A stretch of DNA of 64,000 nucleotides from G963676655 sp963676655 (lineage in GTDB: Bacteria; Verrucomicrobiota; Lentisphaeria; Victivallales; Victivallaceae). This document shows, piece by piece, positions 25,827 through 34,331 of this stretch. The notes beneath the pieces were generated by a model. It ran no database searches. It was given only the letters and a program-made list of their open reading frames with translations, and was not told the DNA's origin. The position numbers and the translations under genes were made by a program. Location: contig CAXXKX010000003.1 in assembly GCA_963676655.2 (NCBI GenBank), positions 3,720,001-3,784,000 of the forward strand, read 5' to 3'. Every line of letters starts with the position of its first letter. Positions within the stretch are counted from its first letter, which is position 1.

Positions 25827-26078
25827 ATGGATGATCTGACTTGCAGGATAATAGACTTTATAGAAAACCAATGGCGTCCCAAAGTTCAAGCCGACGGAGG
25901 TGAGATCCGTTTTGAATCTTATATCGACAATACTGTTACAGTCAAGCTTTTAGGGGAATGCGCAAGGTGCAGCAATACAGAATGTTTTTGCGAATTTCTT
26001 CACAATGAACTGAAAACGGAATTCGGCAATGAATTAATATTGGAAAAAATTATCGAAAAACCATATTTTGCGAAGTGA
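25827..26078 (+). CDS. Stand-alone NifU C-terminal-domain-like protein
   Basis: This 83-residue protein with AAGGAG 6 bases before the ATG has the NifU C-terminal domain pattern: an N-terminal helix, RPKVQADGGEIRFESY, VTVKLLGECARC, then a helix. Cys45 and Cys48 form the CxxC used to carry an iron-sulfur cluster in NfuA/NifU-type scaffolds. Two extra cysteines (Cys53 and Cys55) follow closely, which is not typical. It lies 20 bases after the GH63-like gene and 9 bases before the GH38 gene, so it is embedded in a glycan operon with no other Fe-S protein. Cluster delivery to an unknown client, or a non-Fe-S role, are both possible. Confidence 0.82.
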   Translation: MDDLTCRIIDFIENQWRPKVQADGGEIRFESYIDNTVTVKLLGECARCSNTECFCEFLHNELKTEFGNELILEKIIEKPYFAK

Positions 26079-26087
26079 TGATGGATT

Positions 26088-29000
26088 ATGGCACATATTA
26101 AAGTAGAACGTCGCTCAATGAGCACAGACGAATGGATCAACATCAGATGCAAATGGCTGCATGCCCGAATCCAGGTCAACCGGTTGCAGATTCCAAACTG
26201 GCGAAAAAGAGAAGCCAGGCAGCTAGAGGAAAAAATTTATGATTACGTTGATGAAACATATCTTCCGCTGCAAATTGGGGACCAGTTGTTTCGCCCCGAT
26301 GGAACCGCTTTCCTCAAAACGACGTTTTCCATGCCGGAAGCATTGACTTCAAAAGAAGTTTGGCTGGAAATCCGGACCGCGGCGGAAATGCATGTCAGGA
26401 ATAATAATATATGGCTTGGCGGAATTGACCCCAATCGATCTCGCCTGCTCTTAACAAAAAAAGCGGATAATTCGCAAATATTCAATCTGGACATAGAGGC
26501 CTATAACCGTTCCAAGCCGGATGATGAAAGAGACCTGGCAACAAGCAGTTTAAGGGGCTGTCGTCAAACCTTTACCGGGGCCTGGCTGGTGGAAATTAAT
26601 CATGAAATAGAAGCCGCGTATTATGACGTAAAAATATTGATCGATACGATAAATGCAACCCAGGTCAGGGAAGAAATACGTAACTATGTTACACAACAGC
26701 TGCATGATGCACTCAATCTGCTTGATCACGAAGAAACTGATTTGACCAAATACTTGCAGGGTATTGAAAAGCTGCGCCGCCATCTTGCCGATACTGTTTT
26801 TAACAGCAAAGAAACAAAAAACTTCAAAGGCTCCGGTAAAGTTGCCTTGATTGCTCATTCTCACCTGGATATCGCTTATTTTTGGCGGAGAATACACACG
26901 GTTCAGAAAAACGCGCGGACATGCATGATCCAACTGCGATTAATGGATAAGTATCCTGATTTCAAATATGCCCATACGCAGGCATATACCTATGAACTTC
27001 TGGAAAAATATTATCCTGAACTTTTCAAAGAATTGAAAAAAAGAGTTGAAGAAGGCAGATTTGAACTTGCCGGCGCAATGTATATTGAGCCTGATTGCAA
27101 TATTCCTTCCGCGGAATCGCTGATCAGGCAATGTTTCTATGGCCAGCACTATTATCGGAAAACATTTAAACGCACCGTACGAAACTGCTGGCTGCCCGAT
27201 GTATTTGGAAATTCGTGGATTTTACCGCAGATTCTGAAAAAATGTGAAGTTGACTACTTCGTATCCAATAAAATGTCGACCTGGAACGATACCAACCTCT
27301 TTCCTCATAATAATTTTCTCTGGCGGGGGATTGACGGCAGCGAGGTTGCCGCCTGTGTGCCGCCGACCCACTTCATTACCTGGAACTCACCCGATCAAAT
27401 CATTCAGAACTGGGAAGCGTTTCAGGAAAAAGAAACATCCAGGGAAAGTATGAATATGTTCGGTTACGGCGACGGCGGCAGCGGGGTTACCGAAGAGATG
27501 CTTGAATACCTTGAAAGAATGCATAAAATACCCGGTATTCCGGAAATTCGCCACTGTCGCGGGGATGAATACCTTGAAGATAATTTATCGGATATCTCAG
27601 CCTTGGATACCTGGGATGGCGAGCTTTATCTGGAAATGCACCGGGGGACGTTTACAACCAAGAGCGAATTGAAAAAGGCCAACAGAAGATTGGAAATACT
27701 TATCAGAAACGCTGAAATGCTGGCAACTTTCGCCTTTCTTCAAGGAGCCGTTTATCCGGCCGGGGATTTAGAGGCAGCCTGGAAAAAACTATTGATCAAT
27801 CAATTTCATGATATTCTGACCGGCACCCACATTGCGCCGGTAACCAGAGACGCCTTGAAAGATTATGAATCGATCGAAAAAACTCTTAATAAAATTACCG
27901 ACCAGGCCGGAAAAAAACTTTTATGGCCTTTTGACCATCAGGGATTGACCTGCCTGAACACCCTCAGCCAGGACCGAAAAGGAACGCATTTTATTGCTGA
28001 TATCAATAACGCGCAGGGAATTGAGGATCATGTTTCTCAGGCGGGTTTTAGAAACGGAATACCGGGACTTTGGGTGGATATACCATATATTGCGGCGGGC
28101 TTGACTTTAAAATTAAAGCCGGTTTCAAGCGATTGCAGTAATGCTCAAAATTGGTATGAATTTTCTGATAATTATCTGGAAACGCCATTCTTTCAGGTAA
28201 AATTTAATACTGACGGCAGTTTTTCATCGTTAGTTGACAAGGAAAGACAACGCGAACTTGCAGCTGACTCCGGGGCGATAAACAAGTTGGCATTTTATCA
28301 TGATTATCCTGGCACGTACGATGCCTGGGATATTTTGTCCAGTTACGCGGAAAAAGAAGACATACCTCAGGTGATTTCCCCCCTCGCCATCAAGGAAACG
28401 GGACCGCTGTTTATTACTTTGTCGATTGATTTAAAAATCAATAATTCAACTTGGCAACAAACTATCCGCTTTTTCCGCAATGAACGACGGATTGAATTTG
28501 ATCATGAAGTTGACTGGCATGAACGGAACCGCCTGGCAAAAGCCTTGTTTGATGTAAATATTCTCTCGAGACATTTTAATTGTGACGCCGGCGCCGGCTT
28601 CATAACGCGGCCTTCTCATCAGAATACCTCCTGGGAAAAAGCGCGCTTTGAAGTTTGCCATCATAAATGGGCGGATATTTCAGAAAGCGGCTATGGTATT
28701 GCCATTCTTAATGAAAGTAAATACGGGATAAGTGTTATTAACAACCGGATCGGCCTTTCGTTACTGCGCGGCAGCATCAGGCCTGATCCTTATTCAGATG
28801 AAGGCAAACATCGCTTCACGTACGCCATGTTGCCGCACGCCACATCTTTTGAGAATGCAGAGATAATCCGGGCGGCCTGGGAATTCAACACGCCTTTATT
28901 AACTTTTGACACGTCTGCAAAATTGGACGTACCGTTGTTCGACATAAATTGCCCTAATATTTATATTCAGGCAATAAAAGCCCCGGAAAATGGTGAAAAC

Positions 29001-29201
29001 GCCATGATTATTCGATTAGTCGAACAAGAGGGAAGACGAGGAATTGCGCAATTGAAAATGTGGAAAAATATTCAATCGGCAAAGCTGCTCAATATGCTTG
29101 AAGATGAAGACAGTTGCAACGATAAAAGTTCTGTTGAAAAAGGGACCTTGCATTTTCCTTTTAAACCGTTTGAGATCAATACGTTCAAATTGACATTTTA
29201 A
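26088..29201 (+). CDS. Glycoside hydrolase family 38 alpha-mannosidase
   Basis: This 1037-residue cytoplasmic protein has no signal peptide. The GH38 core has the zinc-binding AHSHLDIAYFWRR motif, then FELAGAMYIEPDCNIPSAES. The nucleophile is Asp371 in WLPDVFGNSW, followed by a NEDI-like zinc region (INQFHDILTGTH). C-terminal beta domains complete the usual bacterial alpha-mannosidase layout. It should hydrolyse alpha-mannosidic bonds of imported oligosaccharides. No clear Shine-Dalgarno precedes the ATG, so translation may be coupled to the NifU-like gene 9 bases upstream. It closes the set of genes that follows the GntR/LacI regulator. Confidence 0.93.
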   Translation: MAHIKVERRSMSTDEWINIRCKWLHARIQVNRLQIPNWRKREARQLEEKIYDYVDETYLPLQIGDQLFRPDGTAFLKTTFSMPEALTSKEVWLEIRTAAEMHVRNNNIWLGGIDPNRSRLLLTKKADNSQIFNLDIEAYNRSKPDDERDLATSSLRGCRQTFTGAWLVEINHEIEAAYYDVKILIDTINATQVREEIRNYVTQQLHDALNLLDHEETDLTKYLQGIEKLRRHLADTVFNSKETKNFKGSGKVALIAHSHLDIAYFWRRIHTVQKNARTCMIQLRLMDKYPDFKYAHTQAYTYELLEKYYPELFKELKKRVEEGRFELAGAMYIEPDCNIPSAESLIRQCFYGQHYYRKTFKRTVRNCWLPDVFGNSWILPQILKKCEVDYFVSNKMSTWNDTNLFPHNNFLWRGIDGSEVAACVPPTHFITWNSPDQIIQNWEAFQEKETSRESMNMFGYGDGGSGVTEEMLEYLERMHKIPGIPEIRHCRGDEYLEDNLSDISALDTWDGELYLEMHRGTFTTKSELKKANRRLEILIRNAEMLATFAFLQGAVYPAGDLEAAWKKLLINQFHDILTGTHIAPVTRDALKDYESIEKTLNKITDQAGKKLLWPFDHQGLTCLNTLSQDRKGTHFIADINNAQGIEDHVSQAGFRNGIPGLWVDIPYIAAGLTLKLKPVSSDCSNAQNWYEFSDNYLETPFFQVKFNTDGSFSSLVDKERQRELAADSGAINKLAFYHDYPGTYDAWDILSSYAEKEDIPQVISPLAIKETGPLFITLSIDLKINNSTWQQTIRFFRNERRIEFDHEVDWHERNRLAKALFDVNILSRHFNCDAGAGFITRPSHQNTSWEKARFEVCHHKWADISESGYGIAILNESKYGISVINNRIGLSLLRGSIRPDPYSDEGKHRFTYAMLPHATSFENAEIIRAAWEFNTPLLTFDTSAKLDVPLFDINCPNIYIQAIKAPENGENAMIIRLVEQEGRRGIAQLKMWKNIQSAKLLNMLEDEDSCNDKSSVEKGTLHFPFKPFEINTFKLTF

Positions 29202-29353
29202 AATAAACGACACCTGGATCAAGATCGAAAAAGGCAAACCGGAAATTATCCTAAAAATAGACTCATGCGAAACTATTATTTGCACCATGACTCGCGCAGT
29301 CTGAGCCTGAGCTAGCGAAGGCAACGCATGAAGAACATGAAGAAGTATTTAAA

Positions 29354-29412
29354 TTTTCAGCATAAGCTGAAAAATAAAAAAACTTTTTCGTGACTTTTCG
29401 TGATTTTTCGTG
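29354..29412. repeat. Hairpin and 10-base-period TTTTCGTG repeats
   Basis: An 8-bp stem TTTTCAGC/GCTGAAAA with an ATAA loop (29354-29373) is followed by TTTTCGTG at 29385, 29395 and 29405, exactly ten bases apart. The hairpin is not followed by a T-run, so it is not a clear terminator for the GH38 gene. The triplet lies 55 bases before the next prepilin gene and could be a helically phased protein-binding site. Nothing else is visible between 29202 and 29466. Confidence 0.45.
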
Positions 29413-29466
29413 GTTAATATTTGCATTTCGCACGACTCTTATCCTAAAAAAAGAATGGAGAGAAAA

Positions 29467-30075
29467 ATGTTAAAAAAGAATAACTTCACATTAATAGAAT
29501 TGTTGGTTGTGATAGCGATCATCGCTATCCTTGCGGGATTATTGCTGCCTGCATTAAACAGTGCCAGAGAAAAAGCCCGGCGCTGCAGTTGCTCGTCTCA
29601 TTTGAAACAAATGGGACTTTCGCTGAAAATATACAGCGGGGATAATCGGGAATATCTGCCTTATGATGTTAATTATAATTTTGCGTCAAATCTGCCGGGA
29701 TACAACGAAGGTGGCGGATTGTCTTTATTAGTCAGAAACAATTATCTCATAGATTCCAAGGTCTACATTTGCCCCACAACCACGGGGAAACAGGGTGAGG
29801 ACTGCAGCTATGTTTATTTTGGCGATGTTCGTAAATCAATGGAGGCGCGGGGCGAAGAGCCAATGACGGAGAAAAATATCTCTTCAGCAATCTCGACAGT
29901 TGCGGATGGAGCAGATAATGATACCGGAAAAACCAATCACCGGAAATATGGTAATTTTCTATACGGAGATGGCCATGTGAAAGGATACTGCGGCGCTGAT
30001 TTCGTCTCTCAGAACAACTACCATGGTATGAGTAGTCAAATGGCCTCAGCATTATTGAGTCTTATTCAAATTTGA
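29467..30075 (+). CDS. Prepilin-like protein with C-terminal DGHV motif
   Basis: This 202-residue protein starts MLKKNNFTLIELLVVIAIIA after GGAGAG at a normal distance. The leader, the +5 Glu and the hydrophobic helix are those of type IV prepilins. The helix continues with LPALNSAREKARRCSCSSHL, the usual pattern in the Planctomycetes/Lentisphaerae H-X9-DG group, and KYGNFLYGDGHVKGY provides the C-terminal DG motif. It is the second such protein in this region and differs from the first over most of its length. It may be the last gene of the GH38 group or may have its own promoter. Confidence 0.9.
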   Translation: MLKKNNFTLIELLVVIAIIAILAGLLLPALNSAREKARRCSCSSHLKQMGLSLKIYSGDNREYLPYDVNYNFASNLPGYNEGGGLSLLVRNNYLIDSKVYICPTTTGKQGEDCSYVYFGDVRKSMEARGEEPMTEKNISSAISTVADGADNDTGKTNHRKYGNFLYGDGHVKGYCGADFVSQNNYHGMSSQMASALLSLIQI

Positions 30076-30378
30076 TTTTACACCATTCTTCCTTTGTTAA
30101 GTGGCAGGCCACACCTCTCCCGCTGACATAATTGTCAGCCGGTTGTTCGGACTGCGTCCTGTTCTGCCCGGCTGGTAGGACTATGAGTTTTCTCCCGCCC
30201 CCGGCGGAATCAAGTCTGCAACGATAAAAATAGCCACTCCAAGGGGGGATTTTATGCGCGGGATTTAAACATGATGAACATGGTCAGTTGTTAAAAACGG
30301 AGATTTTTGGCAGTGATGCTCTTACTGTCTCTGAATTATATATCATAGCCACAGCGTCTTGCAGCGGTAGGATATAGG
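30076..30378. other. Gene-free stretch with one short palindrome
   Basis: No supported gene is seen. A perfect palindrome GCTGACA-TAAT-TGTCAGC at 30122-30139 could be an operator or a weak hairpin. The rest has no recognised feature. Confidence 0.4.
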
Positions 30379-30624
30379 ATGCCGGATAGCATAGAACACT
30401 TAAAAGCAGCTTGCGAGTACATCATGTCTCTCGATGATAACACTCTTGCGCTCTTGACGGAGGTCATCCGGTATCCTAACACTACTCAAGCCGAAATAGC
30501 AAAACGGCGCGGCGTCTCCAGGCAACGGATCAATACTGCAGTCCTGTTCACTTGTCGCAACTATCCGGAGCTATCCAGTATTTTCAAACGTGTCCCCGCC
30601 GGGTGGTTACATTTTACCCCATGA
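30379..30624 (+). CDS. Small helix-turn-helix protein
   Basis: This 81-residue protein has a probable helix-turn-helix (TTQAEIAKRRGVSRQRINTA, residues about 40-60), preceded by helices. AGGATATAGG lies just upstream of the ATG. I do not recognise a family. It may be a small DNA-binding regulator of the accessory region. Its last codons run into the 108-bp repeat that recurs at 42663, so the present C-terminus may have been created by insertion or rearrangement at that point. Confidence 0.5.
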   Translation: MPDSIEHLKAACEYIMSLDDNTLALLTEVIRYPNTTQAEIAKRRGVSRQRINTAVLFTCRNYPELSSIFKRVPAGWLHFTP

Positions 30625-30718
30625 CATCCCGGCATAAAGAAATCCCGGAAGCACCAAAATCGAAGCTTCTGGGACTCTATATTGGAATGTCAATTCAGGC
30701 TGAAATAAGCAGTAATCC
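30611..30718. repeat. 108-bp repeat, copy 1 (leader/hairpin sequence)
   Basis: This segment matches 42663-42770 over 108 bases without gaps, with 12 differences (about 89% identity), in the same orientation. It contains a hairpin (CCCGGAAGC / GCTTCTGGG). On the - strand the hairpin is followed by TTTCTTTATG, as in copy 2, which forms the leader of the clamp-like gene. Here no clamp gene follows on the - strand, so it appears to be an orphan leader or an element boundary. Confidence 0.85.
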
Positions 30719-30911
30719 TACAGCGAATGAATTGAATTTGTACTGCTTATTCTATTGATAGCCAATATATTACATGCATAAAAACAGAAAAATATGACCA
30801 CTTCCGTGCCTTATATATAGGCGTGTTGTTTTTTTGAATCCAAGTGATTGTCAAAAAAATAATATGTAGAGCATCTTTTTGTTTCAATCTTAGCAAAATA
30901 TAGGAGCAGAT

Positions 30912-31046
30912 ATGTCGAAAGCGATATCAGTATCTGACGTTATGAAAAAGATTTCTCAGGACATTAAAAAAGGACATATAAAAAGAAATAAGGATTTGGT
31001 GCACATGCTACATGCTGCTATATCCAGTTCAAGCAGATCAAAATAA
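30912..31046 (+). CDS. Small basic 44-aa ORF, unknown
   Basis: The ATG at 30912 follows AGGAG at 5 bases, a good ribosome site. The product begins MSKAISVSDVMKKISQDIKK and is lysine- and serine-rich, with one predicted helix. No family is recognised. The strong ribosome site and the lack of another gene nearby are the only support. Confidence 0.4.
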   Translation: MSKAISVSDVMKKISQDIKKGHIKRNKDLVHMLHAAISSSSRSK

Positions 31047-31252
31047 GTTTACGTAATAAGCAAACGATTAGTTAAGTACTGGAGTTGGCAACCGGCCCGA
31101 TTTTCGCCAAGCGACTGCTATTCTGTGCAGGTGTTCTTTCGCGCGGAAACCCGTAGTCTATATTCCATCGCGCCGGATAGTATAATTGTGCTTTTATGAA
31201 CCCTGGATAGGGTTAAACATTTATGGAAAACCAACCGATTCCCCGCAAAACT
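31047..31252. other. Gene-free stretch
   Basis: The only visible structure is a short hairpin AACCCT-GGAT-AGGGTT at 31199-31214, which might end the - strand gene that follows. It lacks a T-run. Confidence 0.3.
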
Positions 31253-32371
31253 TCATATATCTTTGACTATTTCAGCTGCTCTTTTATCGTATATCTTTTG
31301 TGAAATAAGTTTCTTTTCAAGCAGTTTGTTTAATATCTTCAATCTTTCTTCTACGGTCGCCGTTTTCTTTATGGGAGTTTTTGAGGGATCCTTAGCTATA
31401 ACGGCTTTAGGATGTACCGTAATGGATCTAGTGTTATTGCTAGAAGATACATTGGCAATATTCTTGTAACTTTGGAAGTTTGCAATTGCTTTATTTACTT
31501 TGGCCAGTTTTTGCTGTTGGCCAATAATATAATTTTTTGCAGAGCTGACAGCGCCTTTATCGACCCGGTTTTTTCTATTTAACTTACGACATTCCTTGTT
31601 GTAGTCTTTGATAAGGTTTCTTTGGGTTTGACTTAACGTTTCTTCCCGGTATGCTGTGCCGATATATTCACCAAAGGCGTTAAAAAAGCTTGTATTTGAG
31701 GCGGATGGCTTTTTAAGTATATCCTGAATTTTTTCAATATTATCATTAATGATCTTACTGCGCTTCGACATAACATCAAGGGTGATAGTTATCTTTCGTT
31801 TTGCGTTATTTATATTAGTGGTAAGCTGCTTTAGACGCTGATCCCCGTTAATAACATTTTTATTGACCCGGTATACTGCGCTTTCAAATAACATATAGTT
31901 ATTATAGACAACGCAGGGAGAATCAATCCCTGGATAATGATAGAGCTTTTTTGCTCCACTAAGCATATATAACGAGTTTTCAGTGAAGAATGCTACATGG
32001 CCTTTATTGATGATGGTGGATATCAATTTATTTTTTTTGCTGTTTTTTTTATCGAGATCAACCTGCAATGTATTTTTCTCTGTCTGAATTTTTTGGAGGT
32101 ATTTGGTGTATTGCTGTTGATCATCCGGATAGAACTTGACTCGATCTTGCCAATTCATATATTTTCTTTTGTACCCAATTGAACAATTATCACTGTTTAA
32201 TATCACTTGGGATTCGGTTATTTTTTCCACGGTGCCTGATATATTTTCGCGTTGATAGCGAAATTTTACTTTGTCTCCAACCTTGTACTCTACAGCCAAC
32301 AGACATATTGAATTTAAAAACAATAGCGATGATATGAAGAAAACGAATTTATAGGTTTTTATTGCCCTCAT
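31253..32371 (-). CDS. Exported protein of unknown function with C-terminal SHOCT-like domain
   Basis: This 372-residue protein has a signal peptide (FVFFISSLLFLNSICLLA). The mature N-terminus reads VEYKVGDKVKFRYQRENISG, a small beta module. A lysine-rich, probably coiled-coil middle with several 'KNxxx' heptads follows. The last 30 residues (VEERLKILNKLLEKKLISQK, then YDKRAAEI) match the short oligomerisation domain SHOCT seen at the end of many bacterial membrane or secreted proteins. Function is unknown. It stands alone on the - strand in the accessory region; an AT-rich stretch upstream is the likely promoter region. Confidence 0.7.
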   Translation of the reverse strand: MRAIKTYKFVFFISSLLFLNSICLLAVEYKVGDKVKFRYQRENISGTVEKITESQVILNSDNCSIGYKRKYMNWQDRVKFYPDDQQQYTKYLQKIQTEKNTLQVDLDKKNSKKNKLISTIINKGHVAFFTENSLYMLSGAKKLYHYPGIDSPCVVYNNYMLFESAVYRVNKNVINGDQRLKQLTTNINNAKRKITITLDVMSKRSKIINDNIEKIQDILKKPSASNTSFFNAFGEYIGTAYREETLSQTQRNLIKDYNKECRKLNRKNRVDKGAVSSAKNYIIGQQQKLAKVNKAIANFQSYKNIANVSSSNNTRSITVHPKAVIAKDPSKTPIKKTATVEERLKILNKLLEKKLISQKIYDKRAAEIVKDI

Positions 32372-32774
32372 TTATGCCTCCCTGAATACTCAATAAATAT
32401 ATTTCAGGCGTAATAGTATAATTGGTTCTCCTGGTATTTCCTATATCATAAGATATAACGTTGATCGAAATATATCAAGATAAATAATGAAATTGCAAAA
32501 AACCTTATATGGATTGCAGCGGAGCTTACTACCCATCTTGGACTATTAAACACGCAACTTCAACCAGGAGGCAAAACTGACAGTCCGGGCCGTCTACACT
32601 TATTCTTTGATTAAAAGTGGTCCAAGCTAATGGGTAAGCACATACCAACATAAAAAGGCACAATGCCACTCTTATATTATTCTATATCAAATTTACGAAT
32701 TTTGACACAGCAGGCTTGATTTTCGGTTGACAATGTTGTATTTTCTTTATGCAGGAAGCAAAATAGAGTAAACT
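32372..32774. other. AT-rich intergenic region between divergent genes
   Basis: No gene is supported. TTGACA occurs at about 32703 and 32729 on the + strand, upstream of the DUF5678-like gene, but no convincing -10 box lies at the right distance. Confidence 0.35.
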
Positions 32775-32789
32775 ATGGAGATGCTTAAA

Positions 32790-33032
32790 ATGGCAGACAA
32801 GGCAACAATTAATCTTGTGAATGCACTCAAGAACGGCTCATACAAGCCGAGTATGCAGACCAAGGCAAAAAAATACCGTGGTTATCATGTTGCATATGCC
32901 AACATCAACAGTAATACGGTTGTCGCTTACGGCAAGAATCCCGCTGAAGTGCTGCGCAAGGCCCGGAAGCGCGGATATCCTGACGCGTCCCTGGCATACG
33001 TTCCGGAAGAGAACGAAATCTTTATGTATTGA
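32790..33032 (+). CDS. DUF5678-like small protein, partner of an aspartyl protease
   Basis: I use the ATG at 32790 (MADKATINLV), which has GGAG at about 9 bases; earlier in-frame ATGs at 32775 and 32781 are possible. The 80-residue product contains a compact module (RGYHVAYANINSNTVVAYGK, then NPAEVLRKARKRGYPDASLA) resembling DUF5678. In that family the pattern 'W/Y-V-A...G...V-A-x-G' precedes a helix and a strand ending near FVPE. It stops 2 bases before the downstream retropepsin-like gene, so the two are translationally coupled. Such pairs occur in other bacteria; the function is not established. Confidence 0.65.
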   Translation: MADKATINLVNALKNGSYKPSMQTKAKKYRGYHVAYANINSNTVVAYGKNPAEVLRKARKRGYPDASLAYVPEENEIFMY

Positions 33033-33034
33033 TT

Positions 33035-33529
33035 ATGGCGAAATACACATTCCCTCTCATTATCGATGCAGATAAAGACACTTGCAGAGCTTATATCAAG
33101 ATCGAACTTGTTAACCCGCACTCAGGATTGAAGTTTAAAACAAATGGAATCATCGATACCGGCGCGGATAAATGCGCTATTCCCGCATCACTGGCCAAAG
33201 AGCTTGGTCATGATCTATGCGCCGGCAACGAGCGAACGATTACCACTGTCAACGGTCCCACGGAAGTATACGAGCATACTACATCGATCAATGTTTTTGA
33301 GTTTGATCTGACAAAGCTTGAATACTCTGATATTATCGCGTTATCCATTTGCGAAACGGTCATCGACTATGCTCCAAAGCTCAAGACTGTCTTACTGGGG
33401 TACAAGGGATTCCTTGAGCATTATGTGTTTGAAGTCGACTACATCAACAAAATATTTTTTCTCTCCGATGAAAGCAGCGTTTTTGCTCAGGCTGCAACTT
33501 GCCCTAATTGTGGATTCTCGCTTGATTGA
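33035..33529 (+). CDS. Retropepsin-like aspartyl protease with C-terminal zinc-ribbon-like tail
   Basis: This 164-residue protein has the ATG at 33035 just after the upstream stop. The active-site motif IIDTGADKCAIP (Asp41-Thr-Gly-Ala) is that of retroviral-type single-domain aspartyl proteases, which work as homodimers. The second half has the expected strands, including VLLGYKGFLEHYVFEVDY as the counterpart of the family's 'LLG' flap-side motif. The last ten residues carry CPNC, possibly a half zinc ribbon. Its target is unknown, but the coupled small protein is a natural candidate partner or substrate. Confidence 0.8.
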   Translation: MAKYTFPLIIDADKDTCRAYIKIELVNPHSGLKFKTNGIIDTGADKCAIPASLAKELGHDLCAGNERTITTVNGPTEVYEHTTSINVFEFDLTKLEYSDIIALSICETVIDYAPKLKTVLLGYKGFLEHYVFEVDYINKIFFLSDESSVFAQAATCPNCGFSLD

Positions 33530-34331
33530 GCCAGTCACAGGCCTGTAAACGCGCGAAAAACACCTGCTATTTGTATCTTTGTGGTATTATCTCGACTTAT
33601 AACCACAATGCAAGAAAATACAACGGAACACCAATGAATATAACTATAGCCTCAAAGCCTCTTGTGGTATATTTGTGGTATTAAATCGCCTTTAACAGTA
33701 CAAATGGTTAGCAAGGTATAGGAAATTATAGGAAAGCTATGTTGAGCTTGAATTGATGGTTTTTGAGGTGGTACCCGGAGCGGGTGCCGTAGTAAACTAT
33801 CCATTTGCCTCAAAACCATCATTAATTCAACTTTTCAAGCTCAAAAATGTCGGATTTGGCCATGCCTATGCAAAAAATATAATCTCTCAAAAACGGTACT
33901 TTTTGGTACTTTGAGACTCTGAAGTGGTACCAAATGGCACCTCTTTTTGCAATCTCAACTTAAGTTCAAAATAAAAATACTTCAAAGTCATCATTTACTC
34001 CGCTTTTTATTTAACATACAATATAAAATCGTCATTGCAAGGTAAATCAAGATTATTGCTGAATATTTATTTTATCTAAATTAAGGTGTTTTATTCCGCG
34101 ATTTTACGGAATATAAATTCCCTATTACTTCTGAATTTCAGGTTGCAGTATGATCACCCTGGGAGGGGGTATTTTTATTATTTAAGGCGTTGTTTTTGTT
34201 TACGCCATTTGGATGGAAAGACTGGATTAGGCAGAGTAAGGAGACCAGGCTGCCGCGATGGTTATGAAGTTGAGCATAAAAAAAGAAAATGACGGCGGGG
34301 CGTTATGCCCCGCCGTCTGTTGGTTATGAAT
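33530..34331. other. 800-bp structured non-coding region
   Basis: No supported gene. TTGTGGTATTA occurs at 33579 and 33673, with TTGTGGTAT at 33662 (11 bases before the last) and the inverse ACCACAA at 33602. An imperfect inverted repeat (TTGAGCTTGAA ... TTCAAGCTCAA, 33742-33844) encloses ATGGTTTTTGAGG/CCTCAAAACCAT arms and a central 8-bp hairpin (GGTACCCG-GAG-CGGGTGCC, 33770-33788). Further GGTAC sites lie at about 33895-33940. The pattern resembles an origin or iteron region, or a transfer or recombination site. Confidence 0.5.
34278..34317 (-). terminator. Rho-independent terminator of the CsgG-like operon
   Basis: A perfect 11-bp GC-rich stem (GACGGCGGGGC / GCCCCGCCGTC, GTTAT loop) at 34291-34317 is followed on the - strand by a T-rich run at 34290-34278. 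It lies 15 bases beyond the stop of the last gene. Confidence 0.88.

Noticed and set aside
30552..30758. A + strand frame of 68 codons crossing the 108-bp repeat
   Set aside because: It overlaps the HTH gene, has no ribosome site, and the repeat's hairpin explains the conserved sequence.
33765..33790. A tRNA 3'-end-like sequence (TGGTACCCGGAGCGGG) suggesting an attachment site
   Set aside because: It matches only the acceptor-stem part. No T-arm or body of a tRNA follows on the - strand, and the sequence is better explained as the GGTACCCG/CGGGTGCC hairpin.
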